From Miscanthus floridulus (Eukaryota > Streptophyta > Magnoliopsida > Poales > Poaceae), in assembly GCF_019320115.1 (NCBI RefSeq), contig NC_089581.1, forward strand, positions 10,045,707-10,109,706: 64,000 nt of DNA, given 5' to 3'. Position numbers and translations under genes: made by a program. The first letter of the stretch is position 1, and each line of letters opens with the position of its first letter. The notes beneath the pieces were generated by a model. That model was not told the origin of the DNA and ran no database searches. It saw only the letters and a list, made by a program, of their open reading frames with translations. Positions 9,356 through 20,144 of the stretch are shown here, in pieces.

Positions 9356-10490
9356 AGAAAGACCAGTGTCTCTATTACAAGAAGACGGGGATTATAAGAA
9401 AGATTGTCCCGATTACTTAAAGATGATCATTGCAAAAAAAGGTGAGAACATTATTACGTTCATAAATAAATCCCTGTATGTACAGTATTCGAAAATCTAC
9501 TTGGTGGATTGACTCAGATGGAACTGTTCATGTTGCTAATTCTTTACAGTGATTCCGTTCGACGAGGACTACGTAAAGAAGCGAAAGACACGTTAAAGTT
9601 ACAAATAGAGTCCGAGCAGATGTTGAAGCCGTTGGCGATCTTTCTCTAGAGCTTGTTGATGGTTTCACACTTTTACTTAGAGATATACTATATGTTCCCT
9701 CTCTACAGAGAAACTTGATTAGTGTTTCATGCTTGGACAATGATGGATATGATTGTCATTTTGGAAATGACAAATGTAAGATAACATTTAATAATGCATG
9801 TGTTGGTCTTGCTATCTTACAAAATAAGCTTTATTTGTTATCATTACGTGATGATGTGAATATTGTATGCGATGATGGGAACGTTGCGTGCGACAATGAG
9901 AATGTATCCTCGTCTGCGGATATAAACAGAAAACGAAAGAGAGCTCACGATGCGTTGTCGAAATTATGGCACTGTCATTTAGGCCATATTTTGAGAAGGA
10001 GAATAGAAATACTAGTCAAGAATGATATTCTTCCTCCATTAGAGCTCTCAGATTTAGAATAATGCAGAGAATGCATAAAAGAAAAGTATGTAAAGAAAAT
10101 TAAGAAAGATGTCAAACGAAGCGCAGGAATTTTATAGATTATTCGCACAGACATCTGTGGTCCGTTTCCTGTAAAGAGTGTGGATGATTATGATTCGTTC
10201 ATAACATTCACAGATGATTACTCCCATTATGGCTACATTTATCCAATCAAAGAAAGAACAAAAGCATTAGATAAATTTAGGATATTTAAGACAGAAGTTG
10301 AAAACCAACACAATTTAAAGATTAAGATAGTCAGGTCCGGCCGTGGGGAGAGTACTACGGTTGGCATACCCCATATGGCCAAATTCCTAGACCTTTTGCA
10401 AGGTTCTTACAGGAGAATATCATAGTAGCCCAGTATTCTACACCGAGCTAACCTCAACAGAATGGAGTAGCTGAAAGACGCAATCGATGA
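9356..10490 (+). pseudogene. Copia protease and integrase N-part, broken
   Basis: The protease region at about 9505-9540 reads WIDSDGTVHVAN, where the catalytic DSG triad has become DSD. The GAG-pre-integrase zinc-binding region at 9964-10070 shows WHCHLGH followed by CRECIKEK (H-H-C-C). The integrase core begins at RTDICGP (about 10145), then FTDDYSHYGY, and stops at NGVAERRNR near 10490, where a foreign sequence replaces the rest. Several TAG/TAA codons interrupt the frame (for example 10060 and 10136). Confidence 0.8.
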
Positions 10491-11236
10491 CGCTGCTGAT
10501 AAAGCGGTTTAGGATCATGACGAGGTGGTTGCTCCTAGGCGTGGTTGGATCTTGTCGTGAAGGGTAGCAGCCACCGCGGCGCTGTTGGTGGTCGTACGGG
10601 TGTAGCGCCGCATCGTTCTAGGGAATCATCTAGCGCTTGTTGGCAGCCAGGCATCATGATGAGATCCGATCGGTCCATGGAGAAAAATTAATCTGGATCA
10701 GATATTTGAAGAGCAAATAGATCTAATCAAGAATGTTGCTAAGAACAACTCACCCGATTTTTTTAGTTGTCGATGAAAACTGCCATCTGGCTCGTCATGG
10801 ATCAAGCGCACCCCCTACCTGGCGCGCTAACTGTCGACAGAATATCGTTGGCAGTCCACCGAAGGGTATCCCACGATGGTAGATTTGTCGGTGGGGTGCG
10901 CGTAATCAGGAACCGGATGGTGACACAAGGCACAGAGACAGCGATTTAGACAGATTTGGGTCGTCTGATTGACGTAATACCCTACATCCTATGTCTTTGT
11001 TATATTGTATTGAGTATGAGATATATCGATCTTGTCCACTAGGGGACCCCTGCCTCTCCTTATATAGTCTGGAGGGACAGGGTTACAAGTAAAGTATCCT
11101 ATTTGGTACTATACAATAGCTTGCGGTGCACGCCGAGCAGCGCCGTGCATGCCTTGATCTTGTGGGTTAGGCCACCTCTGATAGTGCGGCTCATGTCTTG
11201 TCTTTTAGATACCGAGGGCCAGGCCATACCCCCACA
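10491..11236 (-). mobile_element. Truncated Ty3/gypsy fragment (LTR plus leader) inside copia pol
   Basis: A 405-base LTR (10832-11236) on the minus strand, starting TGTGGGGGTATGG and ending TCTGTCGACA. It is followed by the primer-site-like GCGCGCCAGGTAGGGG and about 340 bases of leader ending abruptly at 10491. A minus-strand TATA box lies at about 11058-11066. The fragment replaces the copia integrase C-terminal part, which is missing; frame similarity resumes at 11243. Both junctions carry CGATGA, so a deletion through microhomology after insertion is plausible. Confidence 0.75.
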
Positions 11237-11242
11237 ACGATG

Positions 11243-12987
11243 AGGAACCTGTTCTTCAGGATCCTGTAGAACCTATTACCGCACATGAGGAGGAGCAACA
11301 ACAGCTTTAAACAGAAGATGTGCCAAATGTGGAGGCCCCTAGAAGGTCTCAAAGAGTTAGAAAATTAGTTATTCCTACTGACTATGAAGTATACAATACT
11401 AAGGAATTTCAAATGGAGGATGATCCCACCTCATTTAAAGAAGCCATGAAAAGTGATCATTCATCAAAGTGGCTTGAGGCCATGGAAGATGAAATGAAAT
11501 CTATGAATGCCAATAAAACTTGGGACTTGAAAATAATTCCTAAAAGAGCCAAAACAGTAGGTTGTAAATGGGTCTACAAAACAAAACTTGACTCTCAAGG
11601 AAATATAGAGAGATATAAAACACGACTTGTGGCAAAAGGCTTTACGCAAAGAGAAGGGATAGATTACAATGAGACATTTTCTCCAGTCTCATGTAAGGAT
11701 TTCTTCAGAATTATAATGGCATTAGTGTCACATTATGATTTAGAATTACATCAGATGGATGTAAAGACGATATTTCTCAACGGGGACTTGTAGGAAAATG
11801 TTTACATAGCACAACCGAAATGTTTTGTCATGGAAGGAAAAGAACGAATGCGATGCCGCCTAAAGAAATCCATTTATGGATTAAAACAAGCTTCAAGACA
11901 GTGGTACTTGAAGTTTGATCAGACAATAAGAAATTTTGGGGTTTAAAGATAATGTTGAGGACAATTGTGTCTATGCAAAGTTTAAGAATGGGAAGTTTAT
12001 CTTCCTTGTCTTGTATGTGGACGACATCTTACTTGCTAGTAGTGATGTCAGTCTACTACTGGAGACAAAGAAGTTTTTGTCCTTAAAATTTGATATGAAA
12101 GATCTTGGTGAAGCATCGTTCGTTCTAGAGATCGAGATTCACCGAAATAGAAGTAAAGGGGTATTAGGACTATCACAAAAGGCATACATAGAAAGAATCT
12201 TAAAGAAATTCAGTATGCACAAATGTAGTCCCTCACCTCCTCCTATAGTCAAGGGCGACAGATATGGAGATTTTCAATGCCCCAGGAACCAATATGAGAT
12301 CAATCAAATGAAAGCGGTTCCATATGCTTCAGCTGTCGGAAGCTTGCAATATGCTTAAGTATGTACGCACCCTGACTTGGCATTTGTTACCGGGTTACTT
12401 GGCAGATTCCAGAGCAATCCTGGAACATAACACTAAAATCAGTAAAGAAAGTCTTGCATTATATGCAATGAATGAAAGGCCTCATGATGACGTATAGAAG
12501 ATCTGATTCACTCCATATAGTGAGATATTCAGATTTTGATTATGCGGGAGATAATAGAAAATCCACGTCTGGATATGTATTCATTCTCGCAGGGGGAGCT
12601 ATTTCATGGAAAAGCTCAAAGCAAACCGTCACTACATCGTCCACAATGTATGCTGAGTTTATAGCGTGTTATGAGGCAACGGGGTAGGTGAACTGCCTAA
12701 AGAAGTTCATACCCGGTTTGAAGGTGGTTGACGACATCTATAGATCACTTAAGTTATATTACGATAATAATCCGGCAGTACAGTATGCTCACAACAATAA
12801 GTCAAGTGGTGCTGCCAAATACATTAACATAAAGTATTATGTTGTGAAAGATAAAGTCTGGGATCATGTCATAAGTCTTGAGCATATAAGTACCGAAAAG
12901 ATGCTTGTGGATCCGCTTACAAAAGGCTTACCACCCAACGTGTTCAGAGAACATGTAGCCGGCATGGGTTTAAGGGAAAGCCTATAA
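11243..12987 (+). pseudogene. Copia reverse transcriptase and RNase H, broken
   Basis: Reverse transcriptase begins near WLEAMEDEMKSM (about 11473) with KWVYKTKLDSQG, RLVAKGFTQREGIDY, ETFSPVS and the metal-binding LYVDDILLAS at about 12012-12041. RNase H follows with YSDFDYAGD, RKSTSGYVF and SKQTVTTSSTMYAEF, ending PLTKGLPPNVFREHVAGMGL (about 12980). Stops at 11791, 11944 and 12356 and a frameshift near 12430 inactivate it. The order and motifs are classic Ty1/copia. Confidence 0.88.
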
Positions 12988-13157
12988 TTCCTGGACAAAA
13001 GAAGACCCAAAGAGAAGTATCTATTTCAGAACAGAGTTGTGTGTTGTAGCTGTTAAATCTATCGGCAATTGACCGTGACGATGAAACATACTCTATGCGC
13101 TGATCTATAATGGAATGAACAAAAGTAAATGATATGAAATTGAAAAATGGTAGGAGA

Positions 13158-13170
13158 TCAAGGAGGAGAT
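13158..13170 (+). other. Copia polypurine tract
   Basis: TCAAGGAGGAGAT directly before the TGTTAGG of the 3' LTR; the purine run is the plus-strand primer site. Confidence 0.7.
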
Positions 13171-13458
13171 TGTTAGGCCTATTTGGTACTATACAAAGCC
13201 ACCAGCCGCGCCGCCCGCTCCATCGATGTCGACGTCTTCATCGCCCTCTTCACCGACCGTCACTGTCCGTGCGCAGACTACACCGACGAATGTGATGGCG
13301 TCCTCTGAACCCTCCCCCTCTGCGGTGTCAGGTTCGACAGCCCTTGTCCATCCTCTCTATGTCCATGTCTCTCTGTCTAGAACGTGTCCTAGGTTTTGGT
13401 TCATCCAATAGCGAGTAGTCCCTCTGATCGACACCTGGATCCATCCTATGTGTTCAAC
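13171..13458 (+). repeat. Copia 3' LTR, internally deleted with templated filler
   Basis: Starts TGTTAGG like the 5' LTR, then 19 bases of other sequence (13178-13196), then resumes at the equivalent of 7076 and runs to the end. A 221-base block of the LTR (6855-7075) is absent. The 19-base filler is identical to 11098-11116 within the nested gypsy LTR. Confidence 0.85.
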
Positions 13459-14507
13459 TCACTTTAGAAGACTGGAACTCTGGACAGCTCAGTGCAAGCA
13501 AAGCACCAGAAATGGTGGCATGTCCAATCTCAAGAAATAAAGACTGAATCTTGACGACCACTACCTAACAATAGCGCGATCTAACAGATTTTGACACCAC
13601 AGAACACATAGAGATGAACAATGGTTTGCATTGGCAATAAAAAAAAACAAAATTGGTTTCTTTATTTATACATGCATGCTGAGAGTGGTCTTAGGGGGTG
13701 GGGTGGGGGGTTGTACTTAATGAACTGATATCACCAAGGTCACCAAACTACAATATATAATATTCAAAGACTCTTCTCTCTCAGTAGAGTACACAAGCAT
13801 TTTGTTCATGCCAAGACTCTTAATCATGTTTTGCTGGCAACACTGTACTAAGTACATTTTTTTTCTTGTGATGGGATGGGACACATAGTACAAACTGATC
13901 AAAGATCATACAGAGGTACAGTTCAGTGCTTAACATATAAGGGTCCTACTGCCATAGTCATGTATTACGAACAAGTAAAATCCTACTGACCCAGTCATGT
14001 TTAAGATGATATAGCAAGTTGAGTCGAGTATGGTGGAGCTTCCGATTGCAGCAGCTCTAATATTGAGCTCTAGCACCCAATCAAAGACCTACTATGCACT
14101 TGGTGCAGTACGAGGCCAAGCATTGCTTGCACGAACAGAACACCAAGTAGATTCGTGGGTCATGAGAAGTAATGAGATGGTTTCACATGAAAGTGGAACA
14201 ACTTTATGGTCTGTAACTCTATAATTAGGGTTTTAGCCGTTTCCGTTGTTTTCAAATTCCTTGGCATCTAAGCTAAAGTTTGCTCGGGCACTCAAAATTT
14301 CATATCATATTTCAGCGAGGTTTAAACAAGAGTCCATATTATCATATCAAAGCAAGCAGAGGCGCATATTCTATCACAAACCTAAGATCTTACATCACCT
14401 ACATCAATAGTCGGGAAGGGGATGAAACCTCTTCCTTGTTACGGTGAACTGCTACGGTACAAATCAGATTATTGCATTACTAGATTGCGTCCCTGTAATT
14501 CATTCAT
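13459..14507. other. Spacer
   Basis: No gene recognised. A TAGGGTTTT-rich patch at 14225 and an A/T-rich background; no element boundaries seen. Confidence 0.4.
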
Positions 14508-14653
14508 AAAAAAAAGAGCAGGGCAGACCTAGTGCCGAAGGCTCCCACATGAGTGGGGTCTGGGGAAGGAAAAAACCGAGGAGCCTCCCCGCAAAATTTA
14601 TGAAAAGGCTACTTCGAACCCGTGACCTGATGACTCAGTGAGCCACTGCACCA
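14508..14653 (-). mobile_element. tRNA-derived SINE with perfect 13-bp target duplication
   Basis: On the minus strand it begins TGGTGCAGTGGC (box A), has GGGTTCGAA (box B) about 30 bases on, and ends CACTAGGTCTGCCCTGC then T-rich. GTAATTCATTCAT flanks it exactly on both sides (14495-14507 and 14654-14666). The same family recurs at 50415-50567. The perfect duplication indicates a fairly young insertion. Confidence 0.85.
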
Positions 14654-15106
14654 GTAATTCATTCATCTAGGCAAAAAAATATTGTGATATGTGAACAGAA
14701 ACTCGCTTCAGTTAAGATCTGTTGCGTATTAAGCCTTTTTATGCATGCAAAGGATGTGTTCTATCCCTTTTCAGCAATGCTACGTAGCTACAGCACACAG
14801 CAAAGCAATTTAATACAATAAAATGCATTGCATGCCAATCAGAAGCCACGTGATCATGCAAAATCCTCTCCAATGAGGAGCAAATGACACCTGTAAGACT
14901 AGATGACGCCCTGAAGTACTGACACCCGTCAAGTCAACTGGAACAGAACAAGACTGTTTGACGTTATGGGCACGAGGCTACCTCGAGCGCCACGAAGAAG
15001 GTAAGGTAATCATGCGGAAATGACAATTTGAGCACATTACGGTCGACAATGATAAAAAGTTTCCAGATTCTAAGAGGTTATCATCTTACCGTTGAAGAAG
15101 GTGCAA
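14654..15106. other. Spacer and TCP 3' UTR
   Basis: Downstream sequence of the minus-strand TCP gene; no other gene or repeat recognised. Confidence 0.4.
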
Positions 15107-16309
15107 TCAGTTCTTGCTCTTCTCCTTCATGCCGGAGTGCCGGAGCCCGTCCCACAGCTGTAACGCCGCGGATGCCGTCAGCTGGTTCTCGGATGCGGGA
15201 TGCGCCGCCGCCGCCGCGTGAGCGTGACCAAACAAGATCGGGCCATCCAGCCTCTGGAGCTGCTGGTGATGATGGCCTGAGAAGTTGGACTGCGAATTGG
15301 ACTGAAGGGTCCCCCTATTGGCACCCAAGAAACCTGAGGACATGGAAAAATTGAGGCTGTAGTCCCCGGCGGCAGCCGAGGACGCCGCCAAGGTGTCCTG
15401 GCCGAGCGAGAAGTGAGGCATCTCGATGGGGCTGGTGAAGTTGAAGGGCTGCGCCGGGACCAGGCCGAACGGAGGCGCATTGCCAAACTTGGCGGCGGTC
15501 GGGGCAGAAAAGGAGTGCGCCGACAGCCCGTGCGTACCTTTCCCGTGGTGCGCAATGCCGACGCAGTCGGCGGCCGCCGCGGAGACGTTGGGCTGCTGAT
15601 GCCAGGACTGCTTGTGCTCGGCGGCGGTAATGGAGCCGGCCGACGCCACCCCGGTGAGCAGCTCGGTGAAGGACGCGGCCTGCGCGGAGGTGCTGGCCAC
15701 GGTGACCTCCCTGTCCCGCGCGGCGGCGCCCCCGCGGCCGTCGGAGCGCGAGAGCGAGAGCTCGGACCCCTTGCTCGTCTCCGACGTTCTGCTGCCCGCG
15801 GACTTGCTCCCCTGCTGCTGCTGCTGCTGCTTGTCCTTGCCGCCGGCATCCGCGTCGCCTGGGGCGGGGAGAGCCGCGAAGGCGGCCGGGTCGAGCTCCG
15901 GGAGCTTCTCGATGGCGGAGGCGGCGGCGTTGATGAGCCATTCGATGGCCTTGCTGGGCTGGTCGAAGCCGAGGCGGTCCTGCAGGTCGTAGAACTGGAT
16001 GGCGGTGGGCACCGACAGGCGCACGCGGCGGTCGCGGATGCCCTTGGCCGTGTACACCTTGCTGTGCCGGTCCTTGCCCCCGCTGGCCCGCACGCGGTAG
16101 ATCCGGGACCCGGCCCCCGGGCCCTGTGGTGGAGGCAGCAGCGCCGGCGGCGGCGGCTGGCCCCACGCCGCCGTCGCCGCATCCGCCACGCTGCCCCTTA
16201 CGGCGCCGCCGCGGCCGCGCTTGGCGCCCTGCTGGGAGCGGCCCGCGGGCGTGCTGGCCGCGGCGTCGCCCGCGCCCGGTGCTCCGTCGCCCACGGCTGC
16301 TGCCTCCAT
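15107..16309 (-). CDS. Class II (CIN-type) TCP transcription factor
   Basis: A nuclear DNA-binding regulator that promotes cell differentiation and limits proliferation in leaves. 400 residues, single exon. The TCP basic helix-loop-helix domain spans about residues 78-136: [20 protein letters not shown] (basic region), then helix 1 [13 protein letters not shown] and helix 2 [11 protein letters not shown]. The short class II basic region and WLINAA helix mark the CIN subclade (TCP4/PCF5-like), not CYC/TB1, and no R domain is seen. A QQQQQQ run lies near 160 and the C-terminus is low-complexity. A miR319 site lies within the frame at residues 332-338. The start is the first ATG of the open frame, with upstream GC-rich sequence likely 5' UTR. 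The frame is intact with no signs of decay. Confidence 0.93.
   Translation of the reverse strand: MEAAAVGDGAPGAGDAAASTPAGRSQQGAKRGRGGAVRGSVADAATAAWGQPPPPALLPPPQGPGAGSRIYRVRASGGKDRHSKVYTAKGIRDRRVRLSVPTAIQFYDLQDRLGFDQPSKAIEWLINAAASAIEKLPELDPAAFAALPAPGDADAGGKDKQQQQQQGSKSAGSRTSETSKGSELSLSRSDGRGGAAARDREVTVASTSAQAASFTELLTGVASAGSITAAEHKQSWHQQPNVSAAAADCVGIAHHGKGTHGLSAHSFSAPTAAKFGNAPPFGLVPAQPFNFTSPIEMPHFSLGQDTLAASSAAAGDYSLNFSMSSGFLGANRGTLQSNSQSNFSGHHHQQLQRLDGPILFGHAHAAAAAHPASENQLTASAALQLWDGLRHSGMKEKSKN
15297..15316 (-). promoter_or_regulatory. miR319 target site in TCP mRNA
   Basis: Read on the + strand this is TTGGACTGAAGGGTCCCCCT, matching the miR319 sense sequence over its 5' 13 bases; the mRNA therefore carries the complementary site ending CCCTTCAGTCCAA. 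It lies in frame and encodes RGTLQS, in place of the RGPLQS seen at this site in many CIN-TCPs. miR319 cleavage of such mRNAs is established in plants. Confidence 0.92.
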
Positions 16310-17505
16310 CCCCTGCTACCGCCGCCGCAAGCGCAGGCGCTGCTCATACGCTGGCTACTGCCGGCGCGGCGAGCGAGAGCCGTGACCGTGAGAGGAATGC
16401 GGGGGGGAGCTGGGAGCTCCAGGCGCGTGGGCTGGCAGGCGCCTGGCGGTTTTCGGCTCGGTGCCAGTGGCGGCCGGGCCGGCTAGCTGTAGCTGCTGGA
16501 ATGCGGCAACGGCTGGTGCTCCCCGGCGTGCTGCTGGTGCTGGTGGTCGTGCACGCCGGCTGCGTCCGTCCGTCGGCCCGGCTGCTGTGCTGCTCGAGCC
16601 CTGCGGACGGTCTTATCCCTAGGCTGCCCTGCCACGCCTGCGGCCAGCCTAATGGCCCGTGCTCCTACTGTAGTGCCACCTTTTTTCCCCTCGGTAGCTC
16701 GGTGTCCGTCTCTTTTTTCTCCGGCTCCCGCCGCCCGCGGTGGCACGCTGGGCGCTCGCTGCCTCCGTCTCTCTCCTCACGCGCGGGGCGGCAGAAGCTG
16801 CTTGCTGGTGCTGCTGCGGGCAGGGGGTAGCGCGGGAGACAGCGGCGGCGTCAGGCTTTAGGGGGGCCGGGCCGGGCCGGTGTCAGATCTGCCGTCTGGC
16901 GTCTGCGGTACTGCGTCGGGTGGGTCTCGCTCTCGCCTTTCGCGCACTGCACTCTCGCCTTTCGCGCACTGCACAGTACTGCGGACTGGGGAGTGATGCC
17001 GCGGCCGTACGGCGCCGAGTGCCGTGCCGTGCCGTGCGTAACGGATAGCGTTTCTACCGCTTGCCTTTTCTGCCCTCGGCGCCCGCGGCCGATCGAGGCG
17101 GCAAATCTCCGCTCGGCCTCCGCGCGCGCCGACCCCGATGCTGCCGTGCCGTGCCATGTCGACTGGTTCACACTCCACGGGTCGCTGAGCCCGTACCGTG
17201 GTCAATGATCCAAGAACCGTGGTCCTTTTGGACGGAAAAGGCACCGAGGACCGGATCACTTCCTAGTTCCTACGGAGCAGGAGTACTTCCCACAGGTCAT
17301 TTAAGCATTTCCAGGGTTTCTATGGACGACATGGGAATTTATGTAATGCGGTGTGGTGTCACGAGTACCATTTCGAGTTTCCTAGCCATCTCGTGGGACA
17401 AGATGAGCTAGATGCAAAAAATAATGGCTGAATGGTTAACATCTACTAGTTCTTCGCCAAAAAAATACAGCTAGTAAGATCATGGTGTAGAAGAAGAAGT
17501 CGAAG
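16310..17505 (-). other. TCP upstream region
   Basis: Very GC-rich to about 17210, with long open frames on both strands that look compositional. It probably holds the 5' UTR and promoter of the TCP gene. Repeated CTCGCCTTTCGCGCACTGCA occurs twice at about 16930-16973. No other gene supported. Confidence 0.5.
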
Positions 17506-18183
17506 TATCACACACAGGAGCAATTGTTGCTTGGCGACGGGAGGGGGGGGGGGGGGGGGGGGGGGGGGTATGCTGCATGAGAATAGATGGGATGCATATA
17601 TAGATGTGTTTACATGTTTTCTGTTTTGCACATGCATAGTAGGTGGAGTCAAGTTTGTAGCCTCGGGCTGCATGTAGAGATGTGCTTACGTTTTTATCTC
17701 GTTGGATGCTTTGCCAGATAGTGTGTGACCTATACGTGCGTCGACAATTGTCAAGATATGCCACATGCCTGGTTCATTTTGTCGTCACTCGACTAAGAAG
17801 AGGTGCGTGCATAAAGACATGATTGGATTTACTTGCACTATCAACATAAATGAAATGGATACACAGAGGCATGTTTGGGTCTATAGGAAGATGAGATGCA
17901 TTGCATCATGCTCAATAGCCATCAAGCTCGCACGACATATGGCCGCGTGAATTCATGTGTGGAACAAGTCAAGTTTTGGTATCACACACATGAGCAATTG
18001 TTGCTTGGCGACCGGGGAGGGGGGATAGTGTTGCATAAGATAGATAGGGTGCGTATATAGATGTGGTTATTATATTTTACCCCTTTGGATGCTTTGCCAA
18101 ATATCATGTGACCTGATCTGTACATAGACAACTACCAAGATTACAGACGTGCATGATGTACTTTGTCATCACTCAATTGGGGC
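17506..18183. repeat. Imperfect direct repeat (two copies about 474 bp apart)
   Basis: Copy 1 begins at 17506 and copy 2 at 17980, both with TATCACACACA.GAGCAATTG then TTGCTTGGCGAC and a G-rich tract. The match continues through TATATAGATGTG, GGATGCTTTGCCA.ATA and TTTGTCRTCACTC. Copy 2 is shorter by an internal deletion of about 90 bases. Origin unknown. Confidence 0.7.
17543..17568. repeat. Poly(G) run
   Basis: An uninterrupted G tract of about 26 bases within repeat copy 1; copy 2 has only a short G-rich stretch at the same place. A possible G-quadruplex on the + strand, and its length is unreliable. Confidence 0.8.
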
Positions 18184-19561
18184 CCGTGAGGTAAGAGGAT
18201 ACACGTGTATAGATATGTGGTTTTTATGTATTTTACTAATAGTATGAATCTATATATCTCTTGGCAACTACGATCGTCAAGTGTAGGCTCATACATGCAT
18301 AGCGTGCAAGCGTGCTTGGGTGTTTTGCCAAGCTTGCCAGCTTGGCTTGCCTTAGTGGCGCTGGGTGAAGCAGAGAATACTAGTTTCTCCCAGCTCTCTC
18401 TCTCTCTCTCTACTATTTTCCTAGAGAAACTGTTTTATCATATGTTTTTTAAAAGCAATTTTTGCTTCACTAGTACCAAAACCAAGAAAATTGCTTCACT
18501 GGTGTAGCTGAGTTGTACTAAACATCTCGTAGTAGTGAATATAAGTCTCAATTTAGACAAAAGATTTGTATACCTTGTGGAAATGCACTAGGGAACACAA
18601 CGTGGCTTGTGGATAGGGAAGCTAAATAAACTTAAAGAGACGCAAATACTTGGCAAACGTAGCAAGGGTATACCACCACGAACTGTGATCCGGTAGATGG
18701 TAGTGGTAGCACACCCGGAACTTTGGTTAGAGTGGACAAAACGTGAGCCTCATTTTCATGCAAGAGTCCATTTGAATGGCAGTACAAAACTACAAATGTC
18801 AGGCAGGCCCTCTCGCTCGCAAGTCGTAACTGCTGCTGCCCAATAAATTCCACATCTGTGGTACTGCACAGCGCAACGTCTTTGCCCTTTCGGTTCTGCC
18901 TGCGTCCTTAACGGCGTGGTTGGCGCCGACGCGAGCGAGGCCCCCAATATGGGGCGCTGGCTTGGCATTTGGCAATGGCTGCCGACGACGGCGTCGGCGT
19001 GTCGGCGAGAGGCTGCGTGCTGCATCTGCTCTGGTCTCTCTGACCGCGCGCCTGCACCGGCCGGGGTGGAAAGGATGACGGCGGCAGCCACGAGATCGTC
19101 TGTTCGATGCTGCAGGCTGCTGCTGCGGCTGCTGTACTTGTCGACTCAGACGGGCAGAAACCATGCATGTCCCCTGCACGGCATTGATGTGACAGTCATG
19201 TCCATGCCTGCTGGTTGCAGTGCTCAACCGGCGTCCGTCCGGGCATCCATCTCCTTGATAGTACTAGTAGACACGTACTGCTAATGGAGAAATTAGCAGC
19301 ACAAGGACTCGAGCAGTTCTTTTTCAGGTGAGTCGTAGATTGTTTATTGTGAAGAATACAAAGTTTTTCAGGTTTTTTGGTCGAAAAGAGAACGAGGGTG
19401 AAGCGTTGAAAAAGGTCCGTACGGCTGTCAGTTCTGTTGCGGGCGGCCAGCCGCATGCGGCGCGGCGTGCAGGTGGCGCCACCTTTCCTTGTGAAAAGGA
19501 CCATACCTCGAATGTGCCGAGAAACTTTGGTCACAGTCGCAGGCAGGATGGCGGACTGCGT
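18184..19561. other. Spacer
   Basis: No gene supported. GC-rich from about 18890 to 19260 with short open frames on both strands but no domain. A CT repeat lies at 18395-18411. Confidence 0.4.
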
Positions 19562-19679
19562 TAGGGACTGTTTGGATCGAAGCCTCGCATGCAAGAGGCA
19601 CGGCTACGGCGCCACCGCAAGCAAGCATCCCAGCCCCAGCGTTCGGCAGAGCTGCCGAGGGCAAACCAAACATGCCCTA
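19562..19679. mobile_element. Small TIR element, TAGGGACTGTTTGG ends
   Basis: Left end TAGGGACTGTTTGG and right end CCAAACATGCCCTA are inverted repeats with two mismatches, bounding 118 bases. It resembles short hAT-like MITEs of grasses. Confidence 0.55.
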
Positions 19680-19683
19680 GGTA

Positions 19684-20144
19684 GTATCCCCTTCGTCCAC
19701 AAAAGCTGTACTAATTCTTATTTTCTATGAAATCAAATAATTTAAAGTTTAACTAATAAAATTATATATAAAATGGTAGTAATATTACAATACAAAATAA
19801 GTATAATTAAATTAATTATGAAATATAATTTCATAGTAAACTTAGTTGAGACATAAATATATATATATCTAATATTAAAGAGACATTTTTTTTTATTTTT
19901 TCGTCCACCGCCCCCTAAATATCCCGATAGTAAAGAATTTCTTCCATTCCACTTCTTTTATTTGATCCGGATTTATGACTTATGCTCATATGAGTTAGAA
20001 CAACTTGCGTCTAGCTTTAGCGATTGTTAGAACAACTTGTGAGCGATGCGGAGTCTGATTCCTATACGTGTTGGATTTCGTTGTAACGCACAAGCACATT
20101 TACTAGTATTAATATTATTTACAATAAATTTAGTCAAAATAACC
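19684..20144. mobile_element. Stowaway-like remnant at gypsy insertion site
   Basis: ATCCCCTTCGTCCACAAAAG and the following AT-rich interior (AAATAAGTATAATTAAATTAATTATGAAATA) match the Stowaway copies elsewhere. The right boundary is unclear; the last part up to 20144 is generic AT-rich sequence. Confidence 0.45.

Larger units (their letters stand above)
6848..13458 (+). mobile_element. Decayed Ty1/copia LTR retrotransposon
   Basis: Order on the + strand: 5' LTR, tRNA-Met primer site, long leader, gag, protease, integrase, reverse transcriptase, RNase H, polypurine tract, 3' LTR. Integrase before reverse transcriptase defines copia. Many in-frame stops and frameshifts, a mutated protease site and a foreign insertion replacing the integrase C-terminus show it is dead. 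No convincing 5-bp target duplication flanks it. The 3' LTR has lost 221 bases relative to the 5' LTR. Confidence 0.9.

Noticed and set aside
6843..13463. 5-bp target duplication of the copia element
   Set aside because: CATTT before the 5' LTR and TCACT after the 3' LTR do not match; the 3' LTR edge may be damaged.
15413..16486. Long + strand frame across the TCP gene
   Set aside because: Shadow of the minus-strand TCP gene, Gly/Arg-rich from codon bias.
16501..16830. Possible small secreted protein (hydrophobic start MRQRLVLPGVLLVLVVVHAG)
   Set aside because: It lies in the GC-rich promoter/5' UTR of the TCP gene on the other strand, with no domain and no poly(A) or TATA support.
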